A stretch of DNA of 17,842 nucleotides from JAQUGA01 sp038210985 (GTDB lineage Bacteria > Bacteroidota > Bacteroidia > Bacteroidales > WCHB1-69): the NCBI GenBank assembly GCA_038210985.1, contig JBBQWB010000064.1, forward strand, positions 1 to 17,842, given 5' to 3'. The notes below the pieces were generated by a model, which was given only the letters and a program-made list of their open reading frames with translations, ran no database searches and was not told where the DNA came from. The position numbers and the translations under genes are program-made. Every line of letters starts with the position of its first letter. Position 1 is the first letter of the stretch. Positions 6,188 to 13,431 of the stretch are shown piece after piece.

Positions 6188-8240
6188 TAATAAAAAATTG
6201 ATATTTGCTGTAATTCCAATAATTACATTTGCAATTTGTTCGTTTTTAGCTTTATACTTCAATAAATCGTATTTTATCGACCCTGATTTTGTGTATTTAA
6301 TAAACGGTTTAAATGTTTTTCAAGGCGATTTTAACTCAATTATCCATGTAGATCATCCTGGAACTCCGCTACAAATGCTAATTGGAGGCATGATTGCCAT
6401 AATAGGAACCCTTAGAGGAGCTGAAAACATCGCTTTGGATGTAGTTAGCAAACCTCAAATTTACATTAAAACAATTATTTTATTCATCGCAACACTTAAC
6501 TCTATTGTACTGTATTTTATTGGCTTACGATATCATAAACACAATTCAAATCTTTTTCAATCCTTATTAATTCAGCTTTCGGTGCTGTTTTCTGCAACTG
6601 TGTTATTCTCCTATACAAAGCTTTATACCGAAACTTTATTACCACTTGGAACTCTATTATTAATATTATGTTCCATCGAATTTGTTTGGGGAAAGATGAA
6701 AAGTTTACATTTTACAATCCTATCTGGAATCATAATTGGAATTTTCATAGCGGTTAAAATCACCTTTATACCATTAATATTTCTTCCTTTTATCCTTATA
6801 AATAAATGGTATCATAAAATATTTTTTGTATTAACTAGCGTAGCATTATTCACCCTATCCGTTTTGCCAATTATTAGCAAATTGACATTTTTTAAAGAAT
6901 TTCTTGTAACTATTGCTACCCACGATGGATTATACGGTCAAGGACCTGAAGCAAAAATAGATGCGTTCCAAATTCTTCATAATATTTGGAATCTATTAAA
7001 TATGGAGTATTCATTTACAATCGTATTTCTTGCTTTATGTATTTCAATTATTGTACTTGCATTTAAACAAAAAATGCAAATTTTCAAAGACAAAGAAGTC
7101 AAATTAATATTTGCCATCATATCCTGCTTTATTATTCAATTAATAATTGTTTCAAAACACGCAGGCATTCGTTATATGATTCCATCTTTGGTTTTATCGA
7201 TGTTCGCAATTACAATTATTTTGAGCAAGTTAAAAGTAAAACGTATTTTTTTATATATTTTATTAAGTATTGTATTAGCTTTTGGAATTATGGAAAATAT
7301 AAAAAAGTTTTCCAAATACTACAACACTATCAAAACACAATCAATTACTTATGATTTTATCAATTCAAATATAACAAAAAATGATGCTGTTTTGGTTGTA
7401 AGTAGCGAATCGTGGTTTGGGAGTCCGTTTGTTGCACATTCATTAATGTTTGGAAAGTTATATTGCATGAATCAGGGAGCAAAATATGCATCCATTTTAA
7501 AACAATCTTATCCAAAATTTTATTTCTGGACTCATCACAATCAGCAATACTCAAATTGGGAAAACAATTTATTGCCCGATCAAATTTTGAACACCGAAAA
7601 ATCGATTTATTTATATGTTCAAACCGACAAAACAGAATTGTATCAAAATCTTATGGAGGATTTTACCAATCGTTTAAAATTCATTTCAAAGGATTCGGTT
7701 GAAGTAAAACTTTGTTTTTCGAATAAAGAGTTTGGCGAAGAAATTTATCACATTACCATTCACAGCTCGATGAGGGTTAAGCCAAAATTTAGTTTACACT
7801 GTGATTTTGAAAAAAGTGATTCTATAAATTACAATTTAATACAAACCGATAATGACACCATATTTATTGAAGACGGATTAAGAAGAACAGATTATTCTAA
7901 ATTTGAAGGAAAATACTCCGTTTGCATTACAAAAGAAAATCCTTACGGAATTTCGGTGAAATTTTCAAATGTTAAGCAATTTGATTTAATTCGCGTTTCG
8001 GTTAAAATACATCGTTCGACTAAAAAAGATGAATGTTGCATCGCTATTAAATCATTAAATCCAGAAGATGGATTTTCGACAAATGGAGGATTTATCAACG
8101 ATTGTCTAAACGGCTGGGAAAACCTAACATATACATATAGAATTACCAATCAATTACTTGATGGAAATATTGAAATATTTGTTTGGAATATCAGTAAAAA
8201 CCCAATGTGTTTTGACAATTTAGAAATTGAGGTTTATTAG
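6174..8240 (+). CDS. Large polytopic membrane protein, possible GT-C glycosyltransferase
   Basis: 688 residues. The first roughly 370 hold about ten hydrophobic helices. An early loop after helix 1 carries DPDFVYLINGLNVFQGDF (D36, D38) and HVDHPGTPLQ (58-67), where acidic and histidine residues sit as in membrane GT-C transferases using lipid-phosphate sugars. The family could not be named securely. After the helices come a soluble domain and a C-terminal beta-rich part (about 540-688) reminiscent of a carbohydrate-binding beta-sandwich; this is inference. It starts at ATG 6174 inside the kinase gene, so it is probably on the pnuC transcript, but no link to NAD salvage is evident. It ends 6 bp from the convergent murF-alr gene with no visible terminator between. 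Confidence 0.75.
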   Translation: MKLFNNKKLIFAVIPIITFAICSFLALYFNKSYFIDPDFVYLINGLNVFQGDFNSIIHVDHPGTPLQMLIGGMIAIIGTLRGAENIALDVVSKPQIYIKTIILFIATLNSIVLYFIGLRYHKHNSNLFQSLLIQLSVLFSATVLFSYTKLYTETLLPLGTLLLILCSIEFVWGKMKSLHFTILSGIIIGIFIAVKITFIPLIFLPFILINKWYHKIFFVLTSVALFTLSVLPIISKLTFFKEFLVTIATHDGLYGQGPEAKIDAFQILHNIWNLLNMEYSFTIVFLALCISIIVLAFKQKMQIFKDKEVKLIFAIISCFIIQLIIVSKHAGIRYMIPSLVLSMFAITIILSKLKVKRIFLYILLSIVLAFGIMENIKKFSKYYNTIKTQSITYDFINSNITKNDAVLVVSSESWFGSPFVAHSLMFGKLYCMNQGAKYASILKQSYPKFYFWTHHNQQYSNWENNLLPDQILNTEKSIYLYVQTDKTELYQNLMEDFTNRLKFISKDSVEVKLCFSNKEFGEEIYHITIHSSMRVKPKFSLHCDFEKSDSINYNLIQTDNDTIFIEDGLRRTDYSKFEGKYSVCITKENPYGISVKFSNVKQFDLIRVSVKIHRSTKKDECCIAIKSLNPEDGFSTNGGFINDCLNGWENLTYTYRITNQLLDGNIEIFVWNISKNPMCFDNLEIEVY

Positions 8241-8246
8241 CAATTC

Positions 8247-10730
8247 CTATTCTTCTTTAACATAAACCCGTTTAACTCGTTGCGAAATAGACGTAAGTAC
8301 TTCGTAGGGTATAGTTTTCATCGCTTCAGCAACTTCGGAAACCGAAATTTTATCGCCAAAAATTATTACCTCATCACCCTCCTCACAATTCATCCCGCTA
8401 ACATCTATCATGCACATATCCATGCAAATAGCACCAATAATTGGAGCAAAACCATTATTTAAAAAAACCTTCCCTACTCCAAAACCATATCTTCTAAGCA
8501 ATCCATCGGCATAACCAATTGGCAAAACAGCAATTTTCGACTCCGTTGTAGCCAACCATTTTCGACCATATCCAACAGTTTCACCCTTGGCTAAGTTTTT
8601 TATTTGCGAAATGGTAGTTTTTAAGGTACACACATTTTGCAACTCATTTTTCTCGATAAGCGTGGTTGGAATTCCATACAATCCAATTCCTAAACGAACC
8701 ATATCAAATTGAGCTTCTTTAAAACGGACAATACCGCTCGAATTAAGAATATGAATCATTATTGGATAATTCAAATGATTTATTAACTGCTTAGAAATGG
8801 ATTGAAGTCGAGCAATTTGCAAATGTGAAAAATCATCTTCCGAAGGAACATCGGAAACGGCAAGGTGCGAAAAAATCGACTTCACTTCGATGTGCCCTTG
8901 CAAGGAACTTAGTCGTTCCATTAATTTATTTAAATCCTGCTCACAAAAGCCCAAACGATGCATTCCTGTATCTATTTTAATATGAATTTTCACATTTCGA
9001 GGAATATCAAAAGTATGGATAGCCTCTTCGAGCATGTCGAACATTTTAAAATTGGAAATTTCGGGTTCTAAATCATATTTAATAATATTGTCGAAACTCT
9101 CGGGTTCGGGATGCATAACCATAATGGGCAGCGTAATTCCACTTTTACGCAAATCGATTCCTTCATCCACATATGCAACACCCAAATAATCGGCATGATG
9201 AAACTGAAGGACATTTGCAATTTCGGAAGAGCCACTACCGTATGAAAAGGCTTTTACCATTGCCATAATTTTGGTTGTTGGCAAAATTTGTTTTCGATAA
9301 AAATTATAATTATGGATAACGGCATCTAAATTAATTTCCATCAAAGTTTGATGGCTTTTTTGCTGAAGAATTCGACTGATTTTTTCAAATTGGAAAGCCC
9401 TTGCTCCTTTTATCAAAATTAGTTCTTTTTGAAATATTGAAAAATCGAAATTATTTAAAAAATCTTGAGTTGTATTAAAAAAAATCGATTTCATAGGAAA
9501 ACAAAAGTCATGACGAGAAAGTGCTTTTCCTATTCCAATAAATAATTGAATTTTTTTAGATTTAAGCATATCGCCAATTTCGCGGTATAAATCCTCGTCG
9601 TTTCGTCCAGTTTGCAACATATCCGATAAAATCACGGTGTTTTTATCATGATTTTTTTGATGCGACATAAAATCCAAGGCAATACGCAACGAATTAATAT
9701 CCGAGTTATAACTATCGTCCACAATGGAGCATTGGGTGATGCCTGCTTTAAGTTCGAGACGCATTGCAACACGACTCAAATTTATTATTTTCGACTCAAT
9801 TTCTAACATTGGCAATTTAAGAACCAACATTAAAGCCCAACAATGAATTGCATTTTCGATGGATGCACTATCGTTGAAAGGAATTTGAATAGATAAATTT
9901 GTATTTTGAAAAATAGCAGAAATTCGGCTACCCTTGGGCAACAACTCGACTTTTAATATTTCTAAATCTGGTTTATTTTGTTTGCCCCAAGTAAAAAGTT
10001 TAACTTTTTGATTTATCCCAGATTTAAAAATTCTTTCGGTAATTAAATGATAATCTGAACAATAAATTAAGGTATCCACAGAAGTGAATAAATTAAGTTT
10101 TTCGCCAACTTTTTGTTCGAGAGATAAAAAATTCTCATCATGAGCAGTTCCAATATTTGTAAAAATACCAATGGTTGGTTTAATAATTTTTTGAAGTTTA
10201 TCCATTTCACCCGATTGCGAAATTCCGGCTTCAAAAATTGCCATTTCATTTTCGGACGACATTTGCCAAACAGAAAGAGGAACTCCAATTTGCGAATTAT
10301 AACTTTTAGGACTTCGAACCGTTTTATAATTGGGCGATAAAAGCTGATAAATCCACTCTTTTACAATCGTTTTACCATTGCTGCCAGTAATGCCAATTAC
10401 TGGTATATTAAATTTTGAACGGTGCCAGCTAACCAAACGTTGAAATGCATCCAAGGTGTTTTTTACTTTTAAAAACACCGCATCCGTCATATCGTTGCAC
10501 TCTACAAAACATTCGTCAACTAAAAATATTCGAACTTTTTTAAAATATAATTCCGAAATAAAATCATGACCATCGTTTCGTTCACTCGTTAAAGCAACAA
10601 ACATTGTATCCACAGGATTGAGCAATTTTCGGCTATCGATTAGGATATCTTTAACCATCAACTGATTAAAATTCGTTGTTTTAATATCTTTAATATTCAA
10701 AACTTTACAAATATCGGATACTTGATACAT
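8247..10730 (-). CDS. murF-alr: Bifunctional MurF ligase / alanine racemase
   Basis: 827 residues joining two cell-wall enzymes. The MurF half (1 to about 455) has the Mur ligase ATP loop GITGSNGKT (113-121), the central TNIGTAHDENF segment and the C-terminal DDSYNSDINSLRIAL region; it adds D-Ala-D-Ala to the UDP-MurNAc-tripeptide. The Alr half starts at MEINLDAVIHNYNFYR (464), with the pyridoxal-phosphate lysine K493 in MVKAFSYGSG, the catalytic tyrosine Y721 in VGYGRKW, and later GLYGIP and GAICMDMCMIDV; it makes D-alanine from L-alanine. The fusion is well known in Bacteroidota and places D-Ala supply and use in one polypeptide. The racemase lysine motif is KAFSYG where KANAYG is more usual. 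It follows pdxA by 32 bp and is probably co-transcribed with it. Confidence 0.95.
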   Translation of the reverse strand: MYQVSDICKVLNIKDIKTTNFNQLMVKDILIDSRKLLNPVDTMFVALTSERNDGHDFISELYFKKVRIFLVDECFVECNDMTDAVFLKVKNTLDAFQRLVSWHRSKFNIPVIGITGSNGKTIVKEWIYQLLSPNYKTVRSPKSYNSQIGVPLSVWQMSSENEMAIFEAGISQSGEMDKLQKIIKPTIGIFTNIGTAHDENFLSLEQKVGEKLNLFTSVDTLIYCSDYHLITERIFKSGINQKVKLFTWGKQNKPDLEILKVELLPKGSRISAIFQNTNLSIQIPFNDSASIENAIHCWALMLVLKLPMLEIESKIINLSRVAMRLELKAGITQCSIVDDSYNSDINSLRIALDFMSHQKNHDKNTVILSDMLQTGRNDEDLYREIGDMLKSKKIQLFIGIGKALSRHDFCFPMKSIFFNTTQDFLNNFDFSIFQKELILIKGARAFQFEKISRILQQKSHQTLMEINLDAVIHNYNFYRKQILPTTKIMAMVKAFSYGSGSSEIANVLQFHHADYLGVAYVDEGIDLRKSGITLPIMVMHPEPESFDNIIKYDLEPEISNFKMFDMLEEAIHTFDIPRNVKIHIKIDTGMHRLGFCEQDLNKLMERLSSLQGHIEVKSIFSHLAVSDVPSEDDFSHLQIARLQSISKQLINHLNYPIMIHILNSSGIVRFKEAQFDMVRLGIGLYGIPTTLIEKNELQNVCTLKTTISQIKNLAKGETVGYGRKWLATTESKIAVLPIGYADGLLRRYGFGVGKVFLNNGFAPIIGAICMDMCMIDVSGMNCEEGDEVIIFGDKISVSEVAEAMKTIPYEVLTSISQRVKRVYVKEE

Positions 10731-10762
10731 CAGTTGAAATTTAGGAGTTTTATTTCAGAATA

Positions 10763-11755
10763 TTACAAATTTGATTTTCTGTTATTTACAATATCTACGG
10801 CATCATAAATTGCTTGACGAAATGAATCGGGATTAGCAATATCCTTACCTGCAATATCATAAGCGGTACCATGAGCTGGGGAGGTTCGAACAAACGGCAA
10901 ACCAGCCGTAAAATTAACTCCTTCGCTTTGGGCTAGAATTTTAAATGGGATTAATCCCTGATCGTGATACATGGCTAAAACGGCATCAAATTTTTGAAAT
11001 TGACCCGAAGCAAAAAAACCATCGGCAGGATAAGGTCCAAAAGCTAAAATATTTTTTTCAAAGGCTTCTCTTATTGCTGGAAATATCACAGCCCCATCTT
11101 CTTTGCCCAAAACACCATCGTCGCCAGCATGAGGATTTAATCCTAAAACGGCAATTCTTGGTCTTCTTATCCCAAAATCCTGAACAAGAGAATGGTTAAT
11201 CATCATTATTTTTTTCAAAATTAGAGCTTTTGACAATTTTTGAGAAACCTCGCTCAATGACACATGACCTGTTACAACTCCAATTCGGGTAACTGGGCTA
11301 ATCATAAACATCAAAAAATCATCCGCTCCAAATGCTTTTGCAAAATACTCGGAATGACCCGGAAAATTAAATTTATCCGAATGTATATTTGACTTATTTA
11401 TTGGAGCAGTAACAATTGCATCTATTTTGCCCGATTTTAAATCAGCAGTTGCCATTTCGAGCGACAATATAGCCATTTCACAAGCTACTGGAGTCGATTC
11501 TCCAATATCTACTTTTATTTCAGAATCCACAATATTGATTAAATTAGCCCGCTTTAAAACCGCTTGTTCGGGGGTTTTAATTATATTAAATGTAAAATCT
11601 CCAATATTTAATAATTTGCGGTGATGAGATGCCACTTTTGATGAACCATAAACTATTGGAGTACATATTTCATTCATTCGTGGATCCGAAAGAGTTTTTA
11701 AAATTACTTCGTAACCAATTCCATTAATATCCCCTTGGGTGATTCCTATTTTCAT
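10763..11755 (-). CDS. pdxA: 4-hydroxythreonine-4-phosphate dehydrogenase PdxA
   Basis: 330 residues, the usual length for PdxA. It opens with MKIGITQGDINGIGYEVILK, and the three metal-binding histidines are in VTGH (H164), LNPHAGD (H209) and MYHDQGL (H264). FPGHSEYFA (131-139) and RTSPAHGTAYDIAGK near the C-terminus are also family signatures. The enzyme oxidises 4-phosphohydroxy-L-threonine in the DXP-dependent vitamin B6 pathway, in the cytoplasm. It is the first gene of a two-gene unit with murF-alr, whose racemase half requires pyridoxal phosphate. It starts at ATG 11755; MITE copy 2 begins 92 bp upstream of this start codon. Confidence 0.95.
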   Translation of the reverse strand: MKIGITQGDINGIGYEVILKTLSDPRMNEICTPIVYGSSKVASHHRKLLNIGDFTFNIIKTPEQAVLKRANLINIVDSEIKVDIGESTPVACEMAILSLEMATADLKSGKIDAIVTAPINKSNIHSDKFNFPGHSEYFAKAFGADDFLMFMISPVTRIGVVTGHVSLSEVSQKLSKALILKKIMMINHSLVQDFGIRRPRIAVLGLNPHAGDDGVLGKEDGAVIFPAIREAFEKNILAFGPYPADGFFASGQFQKFDAVLAMYHDQGLIPFKILAQSEGVNFTAGLPFVRTSPAHGTAYDIAGKDIANPDSFRQAIYDAVDIVNNRKSNL

Positions 11756-11796
11756 TTATTACAATATTTATTATTATGAAATTTTTAATGATTGTG

Positions 11797-11804
11797 CAAA
11801 TATA
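11797..11804 (-). promoter_or_regulatory. Possible -7 box for pdxA-murF-alr
   Basis: On the minus strand TATATTTG matches TAnnTTTG, 41 nt before ATG 11755. No good TTTG lies about 20 bp upstream; only a weak TTG-like sequence near 11822-11825 does. The region is very A/T-rich, so a chance match is possible. Confidence 0.35.
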
Positions 11805-11846
11805 TATCAAAAATCTCGACCCAATAACACATTTAAAGTAATAATT

Positions 11847-12100
11847 CACTATTGTCCAATAAAATAAATAAATTTTGCAACAAGTGTAAATTACTTCAAT
11901 CAATTTTTGCCTCAATCCTAAAGAATAAATTGATTTTCAGCAATTTACATTCGCCATCTGGCAAACAAAGGGACAATAAATTGCAGGAAATCAATATTTT
12001 TAAAATAGACAAAAACAAGCCCAGCTTTTCGTCATTTCACCTATTAATTTGTTATACAACATTTTACAACAGATATCAAAACTCATATTGGACAACAGTG
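11847..12100. mobile_element. MITE copy 2 (254 bp) with exact 9-bp target-site duplication
   Basis: The ends are CACTATTGTCCAATA and, inverted, CACTGTTGTCCAATA: one mismatch in 15. It is flanked by GTAATAATT at 11838-11846 and 12101-12109, an exact 9-bp duplication. The body aligns with copy 1, including the long hairpin, the AATAAATTGCAGGAAATC block and the CTATTA.TTTGTTATACAACAT block before the right end. It differs from copy 1 in a core segment (CATTCGCCATCTGGCAAAC in place of CACCCTTGATGTCAGG) and many single bases. There is no coding capacity. Both ends carry CCAATA where both ends of copy 1 carry CCGATA. It lies in the divergent gap between pdxA and mqnC. Confidence 0.94.
11886..11948 (-). 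other. Conserved hairpin in the core of MITE copy 2
   Basis: GTAAATTACT (11886-11895) faces AGCAATTTAC (11939-11948), with nested AATCAATT facing AATTGATT (a perfect pairing) and ATCC facing GAAT around TAAA. On the minus strand the differences from copy 1 become U.G or G.U pairs or full Watson-Crick pairs; on the plus strand they would be A.C mismatches. The outer extension of the first stem is weaker than in copy 1. Confidence 0.65.
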
Positions 12101-12155
12101 GTAATAATTGCAAAATTAAATGAAGTAATCAACACTAACTAAGTTTGTTTTTAAA

Positions 12156-12163
12156 TACTTTTG
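12156..12163 (+). promoter_or_regulatory. Probable -7 box for mqnC
   Basis: TACTTTTG fits TAnnTTTG and ends 16 nt before ATG 12180, so the leader would be very short. There is no clear TTTG at the expected distance; the nearest, at 12144-12147, is only 8 bp upstream. The box lies outside MITE copy 2, 56 bp beyond its right end. Confidence 0.4.
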
Positions 12164-12179
12164 CAAAATAAAATATTTT

Positions 12180-13274
12180 ATGTCAAAATCGACTTCCATT
12201 ATTAGCAAAGCTTTAGATCGTAAACAACTCACATTCGGCGAATTAATGTGGCTTTATGAGAATGAAAATCTTTCCAAGCTTTGTTTGATTGCACATTCTG
12301 TTCGATTGCAACTTCATCCTAATAAGAATGTTGGATGGATGATAGACCGAAACATTAATATCACAAACGTTTGTACTTCGGGTTGCAAATTTTGCACTTT
12401 TCATTGTTCCAAAGCATCCACAAAAGCATACATTACTAGTTTGGCAGAGTATGAAAAAAAAATAGAAGAATTATTTTTGGCTGGTGGCAATCAAATTTTG
12501 TTGCAAGGTGGAATGCACCCCGATTTAACCATTGAATATTATGAACAACTTTTTAGAGATTTAAAAAATAGATTTCCAAGTTTAAAACTTCATGCCCTTG
12601 GACCACCTGAGATTTTTTATTTGGCTGAAAAATCAGGTATTTCCTTAAATGAAGTTCTTAAACGATTAATAGATGCAGGCCTAGACAGTTTGCCTGGAGC
12701 TGGTGCCGAAATTTTAGACAACGATATTCGAAAAAACCTATCCCCACATAAATGCAGTGCCGATGATTGGGCAAAAGGTATGATAGAGGCTCATAAATTA
12801 AATTTGCCTACTTCGGCAACAATGGTTTTTGGACATATTGAAACGATGGAGCACAGAATATCGCATTTAATTAAAATACGAGAAATTCAAAATAAAAAAC
12901 CAGAAGGAAGTTTTGGATTTTTATCCTTTATTTTGTGGTCTATGCAAACAAAAAACACCATATTATCAAAAAAAATCCCAAACATTAATACAACTACCCA
13001 AACAGAATATTTAAAAATGGTAGCTTTAAGCAGAATAGCATTAATTAACATTTCGAATATTCAATCGTCTTTATTAACAATAGGAATAAACACAGCTCAA
13101 CTCTCGCTATATGCAGGAGCCAATGATTTAGGATCAATTATGTTGGAGGAAAATGTTTTATCCGCTGTTGGTTTGGGATTTAGGGTTGATGCTAAGCAAA
13201 TGAAAAAAATCATTTCCGATGCTGGATTTAATCCAACATTAAGAAATCAGAAGTTTGAAATTTTGAATCCATAA
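12180..13274 (+). CDS. mqnC: Cyclic dehypoxanthinyl futalosine synthase MqnC (radical SAM)
   Basis: 364 residues. The radical SAM cluster motif CTSGCKFC gives C65, C69 and C72, preceded by WMIDRNINITNVC. Segments typical of MqnC follow: GGNQILLQGGMHPDL, LKLHALGPPEI, LDSLPGAGAEIL, TSATMVFGHIET, PEGSFGFLSFI, and near the C-terminus LYAGANDLGSIMLEENV and NPTLRNQKFEIL. MqnC closes dehypoxanthine futalosine to its cyclic form in the futalosine route to menaquinone. The LQGG.HPDL and GAGAEIL blocks favour MqnC over the related MqnE. It stands alone here with no other mqn gene in the window. A possible terminator lies at 13310-13365. This marks a lineage using the futalosine rather than the MenB-F pathway (inference). 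Confidence 0.9.
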   Translation: MSKSTSIISKALDRKQLTFGELMWLYENENLSKLCLIAHSVRLQLHPNKNVGWMIDRNINITNVCTSGCKFCTFHCSKASTKAYITSLAEYEKKIEELFLAGGNQILLQGGMHPDLTIEYYEQLFRDLKNRFPSLKLHALGPPEIFYLAEKSGISLNEVLKRLIDAGLDSLPGAGAEILDNDIRKNLSPHKCSADDWAKGMIEAHKLNLPTSATMVFGHIETMEHRISHLIKIREIQNKKPEGSFGFLSFILWSMQTKNTILSKKIPNINTTTQTEYLKMVALSRIALINISNIQSSLLTIGINTAQLSLYAGANDLGSIMLEENVLSAVGLGFRVDAKQMKKIISDAGFNPTLRNQKFEILNP

Positions 13275-13309
13275 TTTTGTAAAAAATAAATTATTCATTA
13301 ATTTATATC

Positions 13310-13365
13310 AAACCAAAACACAAAAAACATCTTTTTAACAGTGGTTTTTTGTTTTTTTTTGGTTT
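13310..13365 (+). terminator. A/T-rich imperfect inverted repeat after mqnC, possible terminator
   Basis: AAACCAAAA (13310-13318) pairs with TTTTGGTTT (13357-13365), and ACAAAAAAC (13320-13328) with GTTTTTTGT (13344-13352); a one-base versus four-T bulge lies between, and the loop is 15 nt. It begins 36 bp after the mqnC stop. The stem is A/T-rich, so as a terminator it would be weak. Its right arm contains the -33 box of the next gene. Confidence 0.4.
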
Positions 13366-13389
13366 TCTATTGTTTTTTGATTATTTTTG
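13358..13389 (+). promoter_or_regulatory. Consensus Bacteroidota promoter for the T9SS cargo gene
   Basis: TTTG (13358-13361), 20 bp, TATTTTTG (13382-13389): an exact TTTG-N20-TAnnTTTG. The start of transcription should lie near 13395, leaving a leader of roughly 35 nt before ATG 13432. The spacer is T-rich. The match fits the impression of a well expressed gene. Confidence 0.7.
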
Positions 13390-13431
13390 TTGTTGAAATT
13401 CAAATAGAAAATCTAACTAAAAATTATCAAA

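Noticed and set aside
8241..8246. Bidirectional terminator between the convergent genes
   Set aside because: Only 6 bp separate the stop codons and no hairpin with a T-run is visible across the junction.
11852..12142. 96-residue ORF on the plus strand
   Set aside because: It lies almost wholly inside MITE copy 2, has no motif, and the matching frame is not kept in copy 1.
12180..13274. MqnE (aminofutalosine synthase) as the identity of the radical SAM protein
   Set aside because: LLQGG.HPDL, HALGPPEI and GAGAEIL blocks, and the C-terminal LRNQKFE ending, fit MqnC better.
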